60,198 nucleotides of DNA from Salinispora mooreana (GTDB lineage Bacteria > Actinomycetota > Actinomycetes > Mycobacteriales > Micromonosporaceae). The stretch covers positions 1,414,857 to 1,475,054 of the forward strand of contig NZ_KB900614.1 in the NCBI RefSeq assembly GCF_000379065.1, read 5' to 3'. Of this stretch, positions 42,483-50,454 are shown in pieces. Position 1 is the stretch's first letter; each line of letters opens with the position of its first letter. The notes beneath the pieces are model-generated. The model was not told where the DNA came from, made no database searches, and worked only from the letters and a program-made list of their open reading frames with translations. A program made the translations under genes and the position numbers.

Positions 42483-44258
42483 TCAGGTACCGGCCGTACC
42501 GGCCGCCGCCGACGTGGGTGTGGCGGTGGTAGAGAGACGCCATCCACTGGTGCGTTGCCGATCGTGCCAGAAGGCCGCGTAGCGTCCGCCTGCGGCCATC
42601 AGTTGGTCGTGCGTGCCGTATTCGGCGATTCGGCCCTGGTCGAGGACGATGATCTGGTCGGCGGCCCGAACCGTCTGCAGCCGGTGGGCGATGACGAGCA
42701 AGGTCTTGTGGGTGGTGAGCGCGGTGAGGGCGTCCTGGATGGCGACTTCGTTGGCTGGGTCGAGGGCGGAGGTAGCCTCGTCGAGCAGAACGATCGGGGC
42801 GTCTTTGAGGATGGCGCGGGCGAGGGCGATGCGTTGGCGTTCGCCCCCGGACAGTCGGGTGCCGCCTTCTCCGACGCGGGTGTGGTAGCCGTCGGGCAGG
42901 CGGTCGACGATCTCGTCAACTCGCGCGAGGCGGCCGGCTGCTTCGACGTCGGTGTCGGTGGCTTCCGGGCGGCCGGTGCGGATGTTGTCGGCGATCGTGC
43001 CGTCAAACAGGTAGACCTCCTGGAACACCAGCGACAGTTGCGCCATGAGCTGTTCGGTGGTTTGCTCGCGCACATCGCTGCCGCCGACCTTGACCGTGCC
43101 AGAGGTCACGTCGTGGAAGCGGGCGACGAGCCGGGTGATGGTGGTCTTGCCGGAGCCCGACACGCCGACCAGGGCGGTCATCGTGTGGGGCGGTACGTGC
43201 AGGCTGACGTCATGCAGGACGGGCCGGTCGCTGTCATAGCCGAAGCTGACGCGCTCGAGGGCGATACTGCCGTTGTCGGGGTGACCGTCCAAGGCGGTGG
43301 CGGGTTCGGGCATAGTCGGTGTTCGCAGTAGTTCGTCGATACGGGACAGGGAGTTGCGGGCGACACGTAGCGCCCCGCCGAGGTCGGCGGCGACGACGAG
43401 GGGTTCGGCGAATCGGATGACCAACACGAGCAGGGCGATCAGTTCGGCCACGTCAACGTTGCCGCCAAGGGCGAGAGCGGTGCCGACGGTGAGCACGGCG
43501 GTGACGGCGACCTGGACGGTGAGTGCGAACGCGGCCCGGCCGGGAACGGCGCGGTTAAGCTGGGCGCGGCCGGCGTGGGCCTGCTCGCTCAGGGCGGCGT
43601 CGAGGTGCGCGAAGCCGTCCCGGGCTCGGCCGTGGGCGCGCAGCACCGCCTGGGTCTGGGCATACTCGACGACCCGAGCGGCGGCTTCGGCGCCGGCGGC
43701 GTCAACGGCGTGGTCGCTCGCGGCGATGAGGTTACCGGCCCACCGGTACACGAGGATCAGCACAGGAACGGTGAGCAGACTCGCCGCCGCGAGGCGCCAG
43801 TCGAACACGGCCAGGATCGCCACAACCGTGGCCGGAGTGACCATGGCGGATACTACCGGCTGCAGCAGATGTGCCGGAACGCCCATGATGTCGACGACGC
43901 CCTGGCTGCTCAGGCGGGCCACACGGCCGACCTTCTCACCGGTGAACCAGCCCAGGGGCAGGGCGGCGAGGTGGTCTCCGGTGCGATGGTGCACCGCCCG
44001 GGATAGGGCCATACCGACCCGGTAGCCCAGTTGCGCCTGTACATAGTAGGCGGCTGCGGTCGCGACCACGACGACCGCGAGAATGCTCAGCCACTGCCAT
44101 GCCGCACTCGTGTCACCAGAGAGCAATGCCCTCAGCACCGGGACGAGGAGGGCGAACGCGACGGCCTGTAGCACGCTGTAGACAACGAGTGCGGTCACGT
44201 GCAGGCGCAGTGGCCGGGCGTAGTCGGGGCCGAGGACCCGACCCAACAAGCCGATCAT
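42483..44258 (-). CDS. ABC exporter half-transporter (second of pair)
   Basis: ATG at 44258 overlaps the stop of the upstream ABC gene (ATGA). The 591-aa protein has a six-helix exporter domain (VTALVVYSVLQAVAFALLVPVL, SILAVVVVATAAAYYV, FDWRLAAASLLTVPVLILVYRW). The ATPase has Walker A ALVGVSGSGKTTITRL, signature LSGGERQRIALARAIL, Walker B IVLLDEATSALD and H-loop VIAHRL. It resembles IrtB-like or siderophore-associated exporter halves. With the upstream half it should form a heterodimer. Transcription probably starts at the iron-box promoter near 46500. Confidence 0.92.
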   Translation of the reverse strand: MIGLLGRVLGPDYARPLRLHVTALVVYSVLQAVAFALLVPVLRALLSGDTSAAWQWLSILAVVVVATAAAYYVQAQLGYRVGMALSRAVHHRTGDHLAALPLGWFTGEKVGRVARLSSQGVVDIMGVPAHLLQPVVSAMVTPATVVAILAVFDWRLAAASLLTVPVLILVYRWAGNLIAASDHAVDAAGAEAAARVVEYAQTQAVLRAHGRARDGFAHLDAALSEQAHAGRAQLNRAVPGRAAFALTVQVAVTAVLTVGTALALGGNVDVAELIALLVLVIRFAEPLVVAADLGGALRVARNSLSRIDELLRTPTMPEPATALDGHPDNGSIALERVSFGYDSDRPVLHDVSLHVPPHTMTALVGVSGSGKTTITRLVARFHDVTSGTVKVGGSDVREQTTEQLMAQLSLVFQEVYLFDGTIADNIRTGRPEATDTDVEAAGRLARVDEIVDRLPDGYHTRVGEGGTRLSGGERQRIALARAILKDAPIVLLDEATSALDPANEVAIQDALTALTTHKTLLVIAHRLQTVRAADQIIVLDQGRIAEYGTHDQLMAAGGRYAAFWHDRQRTSGWRLSTTATPTSAAAGTAGT

Positions 44259-46126
44259 GTCGTCACCTCCAGGGTCTGAGGGGTTTCGGTGCGTGGCGCC
44301 CAGCGGCCGGTGCGCTCGTGGGCCTGCCACAGCGACGCGTACTGGCCGCGGGCGGCGACCAGGTCGGTATGCCGGCCGTGTTCGACGATCCGGCCGCCGT
44401 CGAGGACGACGATCTGATCTGCGTCGACCACAGTGGACAACCGGTGTGCGATCACGAGCAGGGTGCGTCCGGCGACCAGGGTCGACAATGCGTCCTGGAT
44501 CGCCGCCTCGGACTCGGGGTCGGCGAACGCGGTCGCCTCGTCAAGAACCAGGATCGGCGCGTCGGCCAGCAGCGCCCGGGCGATCGAGATCCGCTGGGCC
44601 TCGCCGCCGGACAGGTGGGCGCTGACGCCGAGAATCGTGTCGTAGCCGTCGGGCAGGGCAATGATCCGGTCGTGGATCTGTGCCGCGCGAGCCGCCGCGT
44701 GGAGCTCATCGTCGGTTGCGTCGGGGCGTGCCAACGTGATGTTGTCCCGGACAGTGCCTCGTATGAGCTGCACCTGCTGAAACACAAAACCGACCCGCCG
44801 GTACAGGGCTTCGCTGGGAATATCGCGCAGGTCTATCCCGCCGAGGGTGATCACGCCATTGGTAACGTCGTGGAAGCGGGGCAGCAGCGCGGCCAGGGTG
44901 GACTTGCCTGACCCGGACGGTCCGACCACCGCGGTCACCGTTCCCGGTTGCAGGGTCAGGTCGATGCCGGTGAGCACGTCGGATTGGCCGTCGTAGCTGA
45001 ACCCGACGCCGCGGTACTCCACCTGGTTACTCTTCGGCGTCTGCGACGCTGCGGATTCAGGCATCGAAGGAGTGTCGAGGATGGCGAGAACCCGGCCGGC
45101 GGCCTGTCGGGCCAGCCGCAGCTCGTCCGCCCCGTGTCCGAGGGTCAGTACCGGCGCGGTCAGGCCAAGGCCGAGCAGTGCGAACGGTAGCACGTCCACC
45201 GGCGCTGCCCAGCCCTCAGCAGTGAACCAGGTGCCCCAGCCGAGCACTACCAGCAGCATCACCGGCGGGGCGACCAGGGCACTGGCGACCGCTTCGGCGC
45301 GGATTATCCCGGCGGCCCAGGCGCCGAAGAAGTCAGCGAAGTCATCGGTTGCTTCCAGGAACCGCCGGTGCGCACGCCGGGCCTGGCCGAACGCCTTGAC
45401 CACCGCGATGCCCTGCACGAACTCCACCACGGCGGTGTTGATCCGGGCCAGGGCCGCGTTGTAGCGATCCATCTTCTCCGGATTGCCGCTCATCATCACC
45501 GCGTACACGGCGATAAACAGCGGCACCGTCACCAGCGTGAGCAGCGCCAACCGCCAATCAACCCACAACAGGTACGCGAGCGCGGCAAGGGGGGTCACAA
45601 CCGCGGCGGCAAGGTCTGGCAGCGCATGCCCGACCAGGTGGTGCATGGCCGCCACGTCGTCCTGCACTGCCTTCTTGACCTGCCCGGTCGACCGCTCGGT
45701 GAACCAGCCCAGCGGCACCCTGCCCAGATGGGCGGCCAACCGCCGCCGGATCTGCAGTTGCAACTGCACATCGGCGAAGTGCGTGATACCACTCGCGGCG
45801 GCCAGGGTCACGAACCTTAACAGCAGTCCAAAGGCTGCCCAGCCAACGATCCTCCACATCCGGCCTTCGCCAACCGGCCCGGCGGCCAGCAGCGCCCGGC
45901 CGAGCTCGGCCACGGCAACGAACGGCACCAGCGATGCCACCGACGAGATCACCTGTAGCGCGATCGCCAAGATCAGCCGGCCGCGGATCGGCGCCAGCAG
46001 CGCCGCAAGGGCCTTCGCCTCCGAAGGTCCCTGCCGGACGTCACCCGCCGCCTCATCAGCCGCTGCCTGCTGCCCAACGCGCCGGCCGCGGGTGTTCGGT
46101 GCTCTGGTCGCCGTGTCCGCGCTCAT
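44255..46126 (-). CDS. ABC exporter half-transporter (first of pair)
   Basis: The 623-aa protein has an N-terminal cytosolic extension (NTRGRRVGQQAAADEAAGDVRQG), then exporter helices (LILAIALQVISSVASLVPFVAVAEL, WRLALLTLVTVPLFIAVYAVMM). The ATPase has Walker A AVVGPSGSGKSTLAAL, signature LSGGEAQRISIARALL, Walker B ILVLDEATAFADPE and VIAHRLSTV. It overlaps the upstream 110-aa gene (46123-46126) and the downstream half-transporter. The pair layout and iron-box control recall IrtAB/siderophore transport, but the substrate is unproven. Confidence 0.92.
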   Translation of the reverse strand: MSADTATRAPNTRGRRVGQQAAADEAAGDVRQGPSEAKALAALLAPIRGRLILAIALQVISSVASLVPFVAVAELGRALLAAGPVGEGRMWRIVGWAAFGLLLRFVTLAAASGITHFADVQLQLQIRRRLAAHLGRVPLGWFTERSTGQVKKAVQDDVAAMHHLVGHALPDLAAAVVTPLAALAYLLWVDWRLALLTLVTVPLFIAVYAVMMSGNPEKMDRYNAALARINTAVVEFVQGIAVVKAFGQARRAHRRFLEATDDFADFFGAWAAGIIRAEAVASALVAPPVMLLVVLGWGTWFTAEGWAAPVDVLPFALLGLGLTAPVLTLGHGADELRLARQAAGRVLAILDTPSMPESAASQTPKSNQVEYRGVGFSYDGQSDVLTGIDLTLQPGTVTAVVGPSGSGKSTLAALLPRFHDVTNGVITLGGIDLRDIPSEALYRRVGFVFQQVQLIRGTVRDNITLARPDATDDELHAAARAAQIHDRIIALPDGYDTILGVSAHLSGGEAQRISIARALLADAPILVLDEATAFADPESEAAIQDALSTLVAGRTLLVIAHRLSTVVDADQIVVLDGGRIVEHGRHTDLVAARGQYASLWQAHERTGRWAPRTETPQTLEVTT

Positions 46127-46455
46127 GCCGGCACCTGCGCGGGGAGCCCACTGTCCACGCCGGTTGTGTTGCCGGTGGCCACGGAACAGCCGTTCGAGTG
46201 GTAGCCGAACCAGATCCGTTTGGCCGCAATACCCGCCGTGATGACCACAGCAGCGGCCCCCCGCACCGCGGGGTGGCCGACCTGTCCGGCGACGGCTGTG
46301 CTGACTGCACCGCCGAGCATCACGGTCGAGCCGGTGGAAAAGGACCCCATGCCGAGAAGTCGGCTGACGTACGAGCCAGTCAGCCGCACGCCACGCGGGA
46401 TCGATGGCGCCGCCGTGGCAAGCAGCGATTCAGCGGGAACACTCGGGTAAGCCAT
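46123..46455 (-). CDS. 110-aa glycine-rich protein heading the ABC exporter operon
   Basis: ATG at 46455 follows GGAGC by 9 nt. The 110-aa product has a central hydrophobic glycine/alanine region (GSFSTGSTVMLGGAVSTAVAG and AVRGAAAVVITAGIAAKRIWFGYHSNG), which could form one or two membrane helices. I do not recognise the family. Its stop overlaps the start of the first ABC gene (ATGA). The three genes thus form one operon behind the iron-box-like site. A small accessory or substrate-related role is inferred from this position only. Confidence 0.7.
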   Translation of the reverse strand: MAYPSVPAESLLATAAPSIPRGVRLTGSYVSRLLGMGSFSTGSTVMLGGAVSTAVAGQVGHPAVRGAAAVVITAGIAAKRIWFGYHSNGCSVATGNTTGVDSGLPAQVPA

Positions 46456-46483
46456 CAATATCTGCTCCGTTCCACCACGTACG

Positions 46484-46500
46484 TGCGTACGGCGTACGCA
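46484..46500. promoter_or_regulatory. 17-bp perfect palindrome, TetR-type operator candidate
   Basis: TGCGTACGGCGTACGCA is a perfect 8-1-8 palindrome, and an extra GTACGT lies just left of it. It sits 29-45 nt upstream of the 110-aa gene start and overlaps the iron-box-like site by 2 nt. A TetR-type regulator gene is found at 47998-48615, now separated from it by two insertion elements. Confidence 0.65.
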
Positions 46501-46517
46501 AGGTTAGGCTTACCCAA
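46499..46517. promoter_or_regulatory. IdeR/DmdR-type iron box
   Basis: CAAGGTTAGGCTTACCCAA matches 15 of 19 positions of the actinobacterial iron-box consensus TTAGGTTAGSCTAACCTAA. It lies 44-62 nt upstream of the 110-aa gene. Iron-dependent repression of the ABC exporter operon is therefore likely. Confidence 0.7.
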
Positions 46518-46580
46518 ACTGAGGCGAACGTCAAGGGACTGCACGGCCGAACTACCGATCAGCCATTCACAGAAGACGCC

Positions 46581-46959
46581 TAGACGAGTAAGCCCGAAGT
46601 CTGGCTAATGGTTGTAGGCGATCAGGGACCTGGTCACGGGTTGGCCGGTGGCCCGGTTGTGCCAGATCGCGGCGGTCATCGCGAGGAGGCGTTGCGCGAC
46701 ACGTGCCGTGACGCCTGGCACGAACCGCAGCCAACGGGCTTCGGAGCGCATGCCGAGCAGGGCCTGAGCCACGGCCAGGGTGAGCAGATCGGCGTCCGAG
46801 AGCCTGGGTGGCCGTCCGGGCCTACGCCGCCGTCCGAGCCAGTCATCGATCTTCACGTAAGGTGCCGTCAGGAGGGTGTTGAGGTCGGTCGTCACAAACC
46901 GGTCCCCAACACCCTTCGTCTATCTCCACCACCCAGGGTCGTTAGGACCTACTCGTCTA
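46581..46959 (-). mobile_element. IS982-family deletion derivative (379 bp)
   Basis: The element is bounded by TAGACGAGTA (46581-46590) and its inverted copy TACTCGTCTA (46950-46959). It contains a transposase frame with a large internal deletion. Both ends being present while most of the gene is gone is the structure of a non-autonomous (MITE-like) element that could move if a full IS982 copy supplied transposase. Confidence 0.8.
46605..46895 (-). pseudogene. IS982-family transposase, internally deleted
   Basis: The N-terminal 75 residues (TTDLNTLLTAPYVKIDDWLGR, LSDADLLTLAVAQALLGMRSEARWLRF) are those of an IS982 transposase. The last 25 (LAMTAAIWHNRATGQPVTRSLIAYNH) are its C-terminus. The catalytic DDE middle part of roughly 200 residues is missing, in frame, giving a continuous 96-aa frame. 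It cannot catalyse transposition but may retain DNA-end binding, potentially interfering with full-length transposase. Confidence 0.8.
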
Positions 46960-47996
46960 AGGCGTGTTTCATAAGTCTTGGTGGCCGGTGAAGGTCACGG
47001 CGTGTCGGTGATCGATTGCTGACGAGGTCTCCGGTAGACGGTTCAGCGACCAAGCTCGAACGTCATACCGGAGACCTCGTGGCTACCTTAGCGGTGACGA
47101 GGCGGCACGACCTTACCGACGCTCAGTGGCAGCAGCTCGCCGTACTGCTGCCGGCCGCGTCGGTGAAGGGTCGGCCGCCGAAGTGGGACAAACGGCAGCT
47201 CATTAACGGGATCAGGTGGCGGATCCGGATCGGGTCGCCCTGGCGTGACGTGCCGGCCGAGTACGGACCCTGGCAGACGATCTACGGCCTGTTCCGTCGC
47301 TGGCAGCGCGACGGCACCTGGGACAAGATCCTGGCCGCCTCGCAGGCCGCCGGCGATGCGCAAGGCCGGATCACCTGGCTGGTCAGCGTGGACTCGATGA
47401 CCAGCCGCGCCCACCAACACGCCGCCGGCGCTCGTGCAGACGGCCACCTGCAAAAAGAGCCACCCGGTGGTGTGCACGACGAACCCGCCGATCACGCCCT
47501 CGGACGATCCCGCGGCGGTCTGAGTACCAAGACGCATCTGGCCTGTGAGCAGGGACAGAAGGTCCTGTCGATGGTCGTGACCGCCGGGCATCGTGGTGAC
47601 AGTCCGCAGTTCATCCCGGTCCTGCGCCGTATCAAGGTGACCCGTCTCGGGGTGGGACGGCCCCGCACCAGCCCCGACCTCGTCCTGGCCGACAAGGCCT
47701 ACACCAGCCACGGTAACCGCGTCTACCTACGCAAACGCGGCATCAAGGCATGCATCCCCAGCAAGAAAGACCAAGACGTCCACCGCAAAGCCAAGGGCAG
47801 CCGCGGCGGACGCCCACCGAAGTTCGACCCCGACCTCTACCGGATGCGACACGCCGTCGAGAACGGCATCGCCCGACTCAAGCGCCACCGCGGCGTAGCC
47901 ACCCGTTACGACAAGTTGGCTGTCCGGTTCCAGGCCGTCCTGACCATCACCATCATCTGCGAATGGCTCTGACCGGACTTATGAAACACGCCTTAG
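46957..47996 (+). mobile_element. Complete IS5-family insertion sequence (1040 bp)
   Basis: Perfect 21-bp terminal inverted repeats begin CTAAGGCGTG at 46957 and end at 47996. If TA is the duplicated target, the ends are AGGCGTG with TA at 46958-46959 and 47994-47995. The left TA is also the last two bases of the IS982 derivative, so this element landed exactly at its terminus. It matches the partial copy at 1-351 over their shared length. Confidence 0.93.
47079..47972 (+). CDS. IS5-family transposase, full length
   Basis: The frame opens at 47016, but I favour GTG 47079 giving a 297-aa protein (VATLAVTRRHDLTDAQWQQLAVLLP). The N-terminal domain (KWDKRQLINGIRWRIRIGSPWRDVPAEYGPWQTIYGLFRRWQ) binds DNA. 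The catalytic residues are D in VSVDSMTSRAHQHAAGAR, D in [10 protein letters not shown] and E in [14 protein letters not shown]. All three are present, so the element should be active. No frameshift is needed. Confidence 0.95.
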   Translation: MATLAVTRRHDLTDAQWQQLAVLLPAASVKGRPPKWDKRQLINGIRWRIRIGSPWRDVPAEYGPWQTIYGLFRRWQRDGTWDKILAASQAAGDAQGRITWLVSVDSMTSRAHQHAAGARADGHLQKEPPGGVHDEPADHALGRSRGGLSTKTHLACEQGQKVLSMVVTAGHRGDSPQFIPVLRRIKVTRLGVGRPRTSPDLVLADKAYTSHGNRVYLRKRGIKACIPSKKDQDVHRKAKGSRGGRPPKFDPDLYRMRHAVENGIARLKRHRGVATRYDKLAVRFQAVLTITIICEWL

Positions 47997-47997
47997 G

Positions 47998-48615
47998 TCA
48001 CCGAGGCAGCGCACCCCGGATCAGAGCGGCGAGACCGACGGCATAGACAGCCTCGGCATCGAGCCCCTCCAGCAGCGACTGGATCGCCCGCACCCGCGGT
48101 AACTCCGCCAACGGCGCCCGCCGCGCCAATTCCTCACGCCCGGCACGCACCACCGGATCTTTCGGATACACCGTCGCCAAATTGCCCATCGTGTAGTGCC
48201 ACAGCGCGGTGTACACCGTCAGGGCTTCCCGCTCATCCAGACCGCCGACCGCAAGCGCCTCAAGGACAGCCTCGGTGAAAAGCAGCGCCCGCGGCGCAAA
48301 CAGCTCGCCTTCACGCAGCACGTCCACCACCCATGGGAACCCGCCAAGATACTCACGGAGTGCGTCGAAGAGGCCGAACACCCGCTCAGCAGGCGGACCA
48401 TCCGGCACCGTCACCGGCATCCCGGCCGCTACGTCGTCCAAGACCAGGACAAGCAGTTCACGTTTGTCCGACACATGCCGGTACAGCCCCATCGGTGAGC
48501 AACCCAGTTCTGCCGCCACCCGCCGCATCGACACTGCACCCACTCCGTGCAACTCGGCCAGGCGCCGCCCCGCCGCGACAATCACCGAACGATTCAACAC
48601 CGACCGAGACTGCAT
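47998..48615 (-). CDS. TetR-family transcriptional regulator
   Basis: ATG at 48615 gives a 205-aa protein. The N-terminal helix-turn-helix is VIVAAGRRLAELHGVGAVSMRRVAAELGCSPMGLYRHVSDKRELLVLVLDDV, typical TetR/AcrR. The C-terminal ligand domain (VFGLFDALREYLGGFPWVVDVLREGELFAPRALLFTEAVLEALAV) is helical and TetR_C-like. The IS5-family element ends 1 nt after the stop codon. Read in the same direction as the ABC exporter operon, it would be its direct upstream neighbour without the insertions. The 17-bp palindrome at 46484 is a candidate site. Confidence 0.88.
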   Translation of the reverse strand: MQSRSVLNRSVIVAAGRRLAELHGVGAVSMRRVAAELGCSPMGLYRHVSDKRELLVLVLDDVAAGMPVTVPDGPPAERVFGLFDALREYLGGFPWVVDVLREGELFAPRALLFTEAVLEALAVGGLDEREALTVYTALWHYTMGNLATVYPKDPVVRAGREELARRAPLAELPRVRAIQSLLEGLDAEAVYAVGLAALIRGALPR

Positions 48616-49002
48616 GCCTCGACCATGCCAGGCCCACCCGGTCGGCTCCATACCCGCCCCTGACATCCCGTTCTGCTGCACGCACCCACCGTTCCCCGTC
48701 CCGGCCTGGACGGACCTCGACGCCCACCCGCCGGCGGCCGCCTTCGCCGGACAGGCGTGGCTGCCCCAGGTGTGGACGATCCTCACGGCGGTGGAGGCGA
48801 TCGGACATGCCAGCCCTGACCTGGCCCGAGCAGCTCAGCAGCAGTGGGCGACCGCGCCAGCGGAACTGGACATGCGGCGCGGGCGCCGCAGCCGCGGTCT
48901 GGGGTGAGCAGCACCGGACGGTGGCCCAGCCGTCGGCGGGTTGGCTTGCCGAGCTCATCGCCGAACCGTTGGCCGGCTGTCCCATGATCGCCCCGGTCGT
49001 GA
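48616..49002. other. Gap with a possible frameshifted remnant
   Basis: Plus-strand segments PVPAWTDLDAHPPAAAFAGQAWLPQVW and ILTAVEAIGHASPDLARAAQQQW in one frame, then WLAELIAEPLAGCPMIAPVVISVASLS in another, look coding and would join with a shift near 48880. I do not recognise the family and see no ribosome-binding site. It may be a decayed gene of about 110 aa. Confidence 0.3.
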
Positions 49003-49533
49003 TCAGCGTGGCGTCTCTCTCGTGATCGGTTGATCAGCCGTCAGCTCAGCCCCTCTCCTGGAGTGCAGCGGCGATGCGCCGCGCGTGGCCCACAGTGCCG
49101 CGCCGATGTAGAGAACCTGTTCGGGGATGCGCTGCCACAGCGGAGACGGCTGTCCGCCTGCGAACGGGACTTCAGCGACGGCCGCGTAGATGTTCCCAGG
49201 GAGTAGAACGACGAACAGCAACGCGAGGCAATATCCGGCAGCACGGCGAGTGCGGGTGATGATGAGGCCGAGTGCGCCGAGGACTTCCAGCACGCCGGTG
49301 AGGTAGACCACCAGGGATGGAAACGGCACCAGAGGCGGCACCATCGCCACCAGGTCGTCGTGGGTCGGCATGACGGTGACACCACCCGGCACGAAGTGGG
49401 CTGTGGCGGTCATGAACAGCATGATCGCTAGGGCGTGCGCAGCGGCCGAAGGCCAGGTCGCGAATCGGCGCACGCCCAGCACTCCGAGGCCGTACAGGAC
49501 GGCCAGTGCGACAAGAAGAACGGGGGTTGCCAT
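49003..49533 (-). CDS. DoxX-like membrane protein
   Basis: The 176-aa protein has five hydrophobic segments: VLLVALAVLYGLGVLGV, AHALAIMLFMTATAHFVPGG, LVVYLTGVLEVLGALGLII, AAGYCLALLFVVLLPGNIYAAV and a last one QVLYIGAALWAT. MTATAHFVPGG and GVLEVLGALGLI are DoxX landmarks. The role is unknown; some relatives act in redox or detoxification complexes. The promoter contains a near-perfect inverted repeat at 49548-49607. Confidence 0.85.
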   Translation of the reverse strand: MATPVLLVALAVLYGLGVLGVRRFATWPSAAAHALAIMLFMTATAHFVPGGVTVMPTHDDLVAMVPPLVPFPSLVVYLTGVLEVLGALGLIITRTRRAAGYCLALLFVVLLPGNIYAAVAEVPFAGGQPSPLWQRIPEQVLYIGAALWATRGASPLHSRRGAELTADQPITRETPR

Positions 49534-49547
49534 GGGGAGCTCCGAAT

Positions 49548-49607
49548 CTAGTCACTGTCAAGTCCGGGCTCAGAGTAGCCCCGACGGGCAGTCTTGACAA
49601 TGACTAG
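49548..49607. promoter_or_regulatory. Inverted repeat operator upstream of the DoxX gene
   Basis: CTAGTCACTGTCAAGTC (49548-49564) is repeated inverted as GTCTTGACAATGACTAG (49591-49607), matching 15 of 17 positions, with a 26-nt spacer. It begins 15 nt upstream of the DoxX start codon. The right arm holds a consensus -35 hexamer, TTGACA, on the plus strand. The form fits MarR/HxlR or TetR-type repressor sites, with no such gene directly adjacent. Confidence 0.6.
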
Positions 49608-49774
49608 TTGCGCGCTGTGGCGTACGGCATTCCACTCTGGCCGGATTACGTCATGGGTTACATCGCCACACCCATCCGGCGCGGCTTCTGGATATCCACG
49701 CGGCACGAGGTTCCCCTCGGGATGTGGACACCGGGTCATGCCGCGATCAGACGCAGCGTAGTCAGTGCGAGGGT

Positions 49775-49834
49775 CTACTCGTAGTCGGCGGTGCTGAGGC
49801 AGTCGAGTGCGGAGTGGCTGCGTCGGTGGTTGTC
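49775..49834 (-). pseudogene. IS3-family transposase C-terminal scrap
   Basis: The minus strand reads DNHRRSHSALDCLSTADYE and a stop. This matches the conserved end of IS3-type transposases (NxxRRHSALGYLSPAxYE). Nothing else of the element is detected nearby. Confidence 0.55.
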
Positions 49835-50117
49835 CGGGCTTCATGCGCCCGGAGTTCCCCGCCTGCCGGGAGGTTCCCGGTGACCGTCTCACCATCGCTG
49901 AGGTAGGTTCTGGCCACATGCTCTACGGCGAGTGTCCGCAGGCGGTCAGCACCCTGCTCTCGGTACTTCCTCCGCGACCACTCACCCGAACACCCGGTGT
50001 CCCGGCGTTGCCCTGGGGCCTAGCCAAGGGCCACCTGGGATGTTGGCGGACTTCCTCTGGAAGCATCTGGCATGTCCCTGAGGAAGGACAGACGCAGCAA
50101 CGGAAGTGGTAATCGCT

Positions 50118-50444
50118 ATGAACGAGCCCAGCACGATCGTCGAACGTCAGCTTGACGCCTACAACACCCATGACCTCGAAGCCTTTGTCAACACCTATGC
50201 GGTCGACGTGAGGATCGACCGCCGCGACGGATCGCAGATCATCGGGCGGGAAGCCCTCCGTGACGCGTACGCCGATCAGTTCTCCGAAGGACGGTGCCGC
50301 GCGGAGATTGCGGCCCGTATGGCGGAAGGTGACTGGGTGATCGACCATGAGATGGCACACGGGCTGGCCGATGAGCCTATCCGTGTGCTGGTGGCGTACC
50401 GGGTGCGGGCCGGCCTCATCGACCGCGTCCACTTCTTCGGCTGA
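50118..50444 (+). CDS. NTF2-like/SnoaL-type protein
   Basis: The 108-aa protein starts MNEPSTIVERQLDAYNTHDLEAFVNTYAVDVRI. It continues GREALRDAYADQF and ends VLVAYRVRAGLIDRVHFFG. This is the compact cone-like NTF2 fold of SnoaL-like and steroid-isomerase-like proteins. GTG 50106 is an in-frame alternative. It lies 10 nt before the SDR gene with which it probably forms an operon. It may act as a small isomerase, hydratase or binding protein; the substrate is unknown. Confidence 0.88.
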   Translation: MNEPSTIVERQLDAYNTHDLEAFVNTYAVDVRIDRRDGSQIIGREALRDAYADQFSEGRCRAEIAARMAEGDWVIDHEMAHGLADEPIRVLVAYRVRAGLIDRVHFFG

Positions 50445-50454
50445 CGGAGTCCTG

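Larger units (their letters stand above)
49534..50117. other. Intergenic region with IS3-like debris
   Basis: Apart from the operator at 49548 and a transposase tail at 49775, this 584-nt region has no supportable gene. A frame beginning ATG 49919 (LYGECPQAV) has no family features and I leave it out. Confidence 0.4.

Noticed and set aside
49807..50112. 101-aa frame before the NTF2-like gene
   Set aside because: No motif and overlaps transposase debris; the better-supported start for translation is at 50118.
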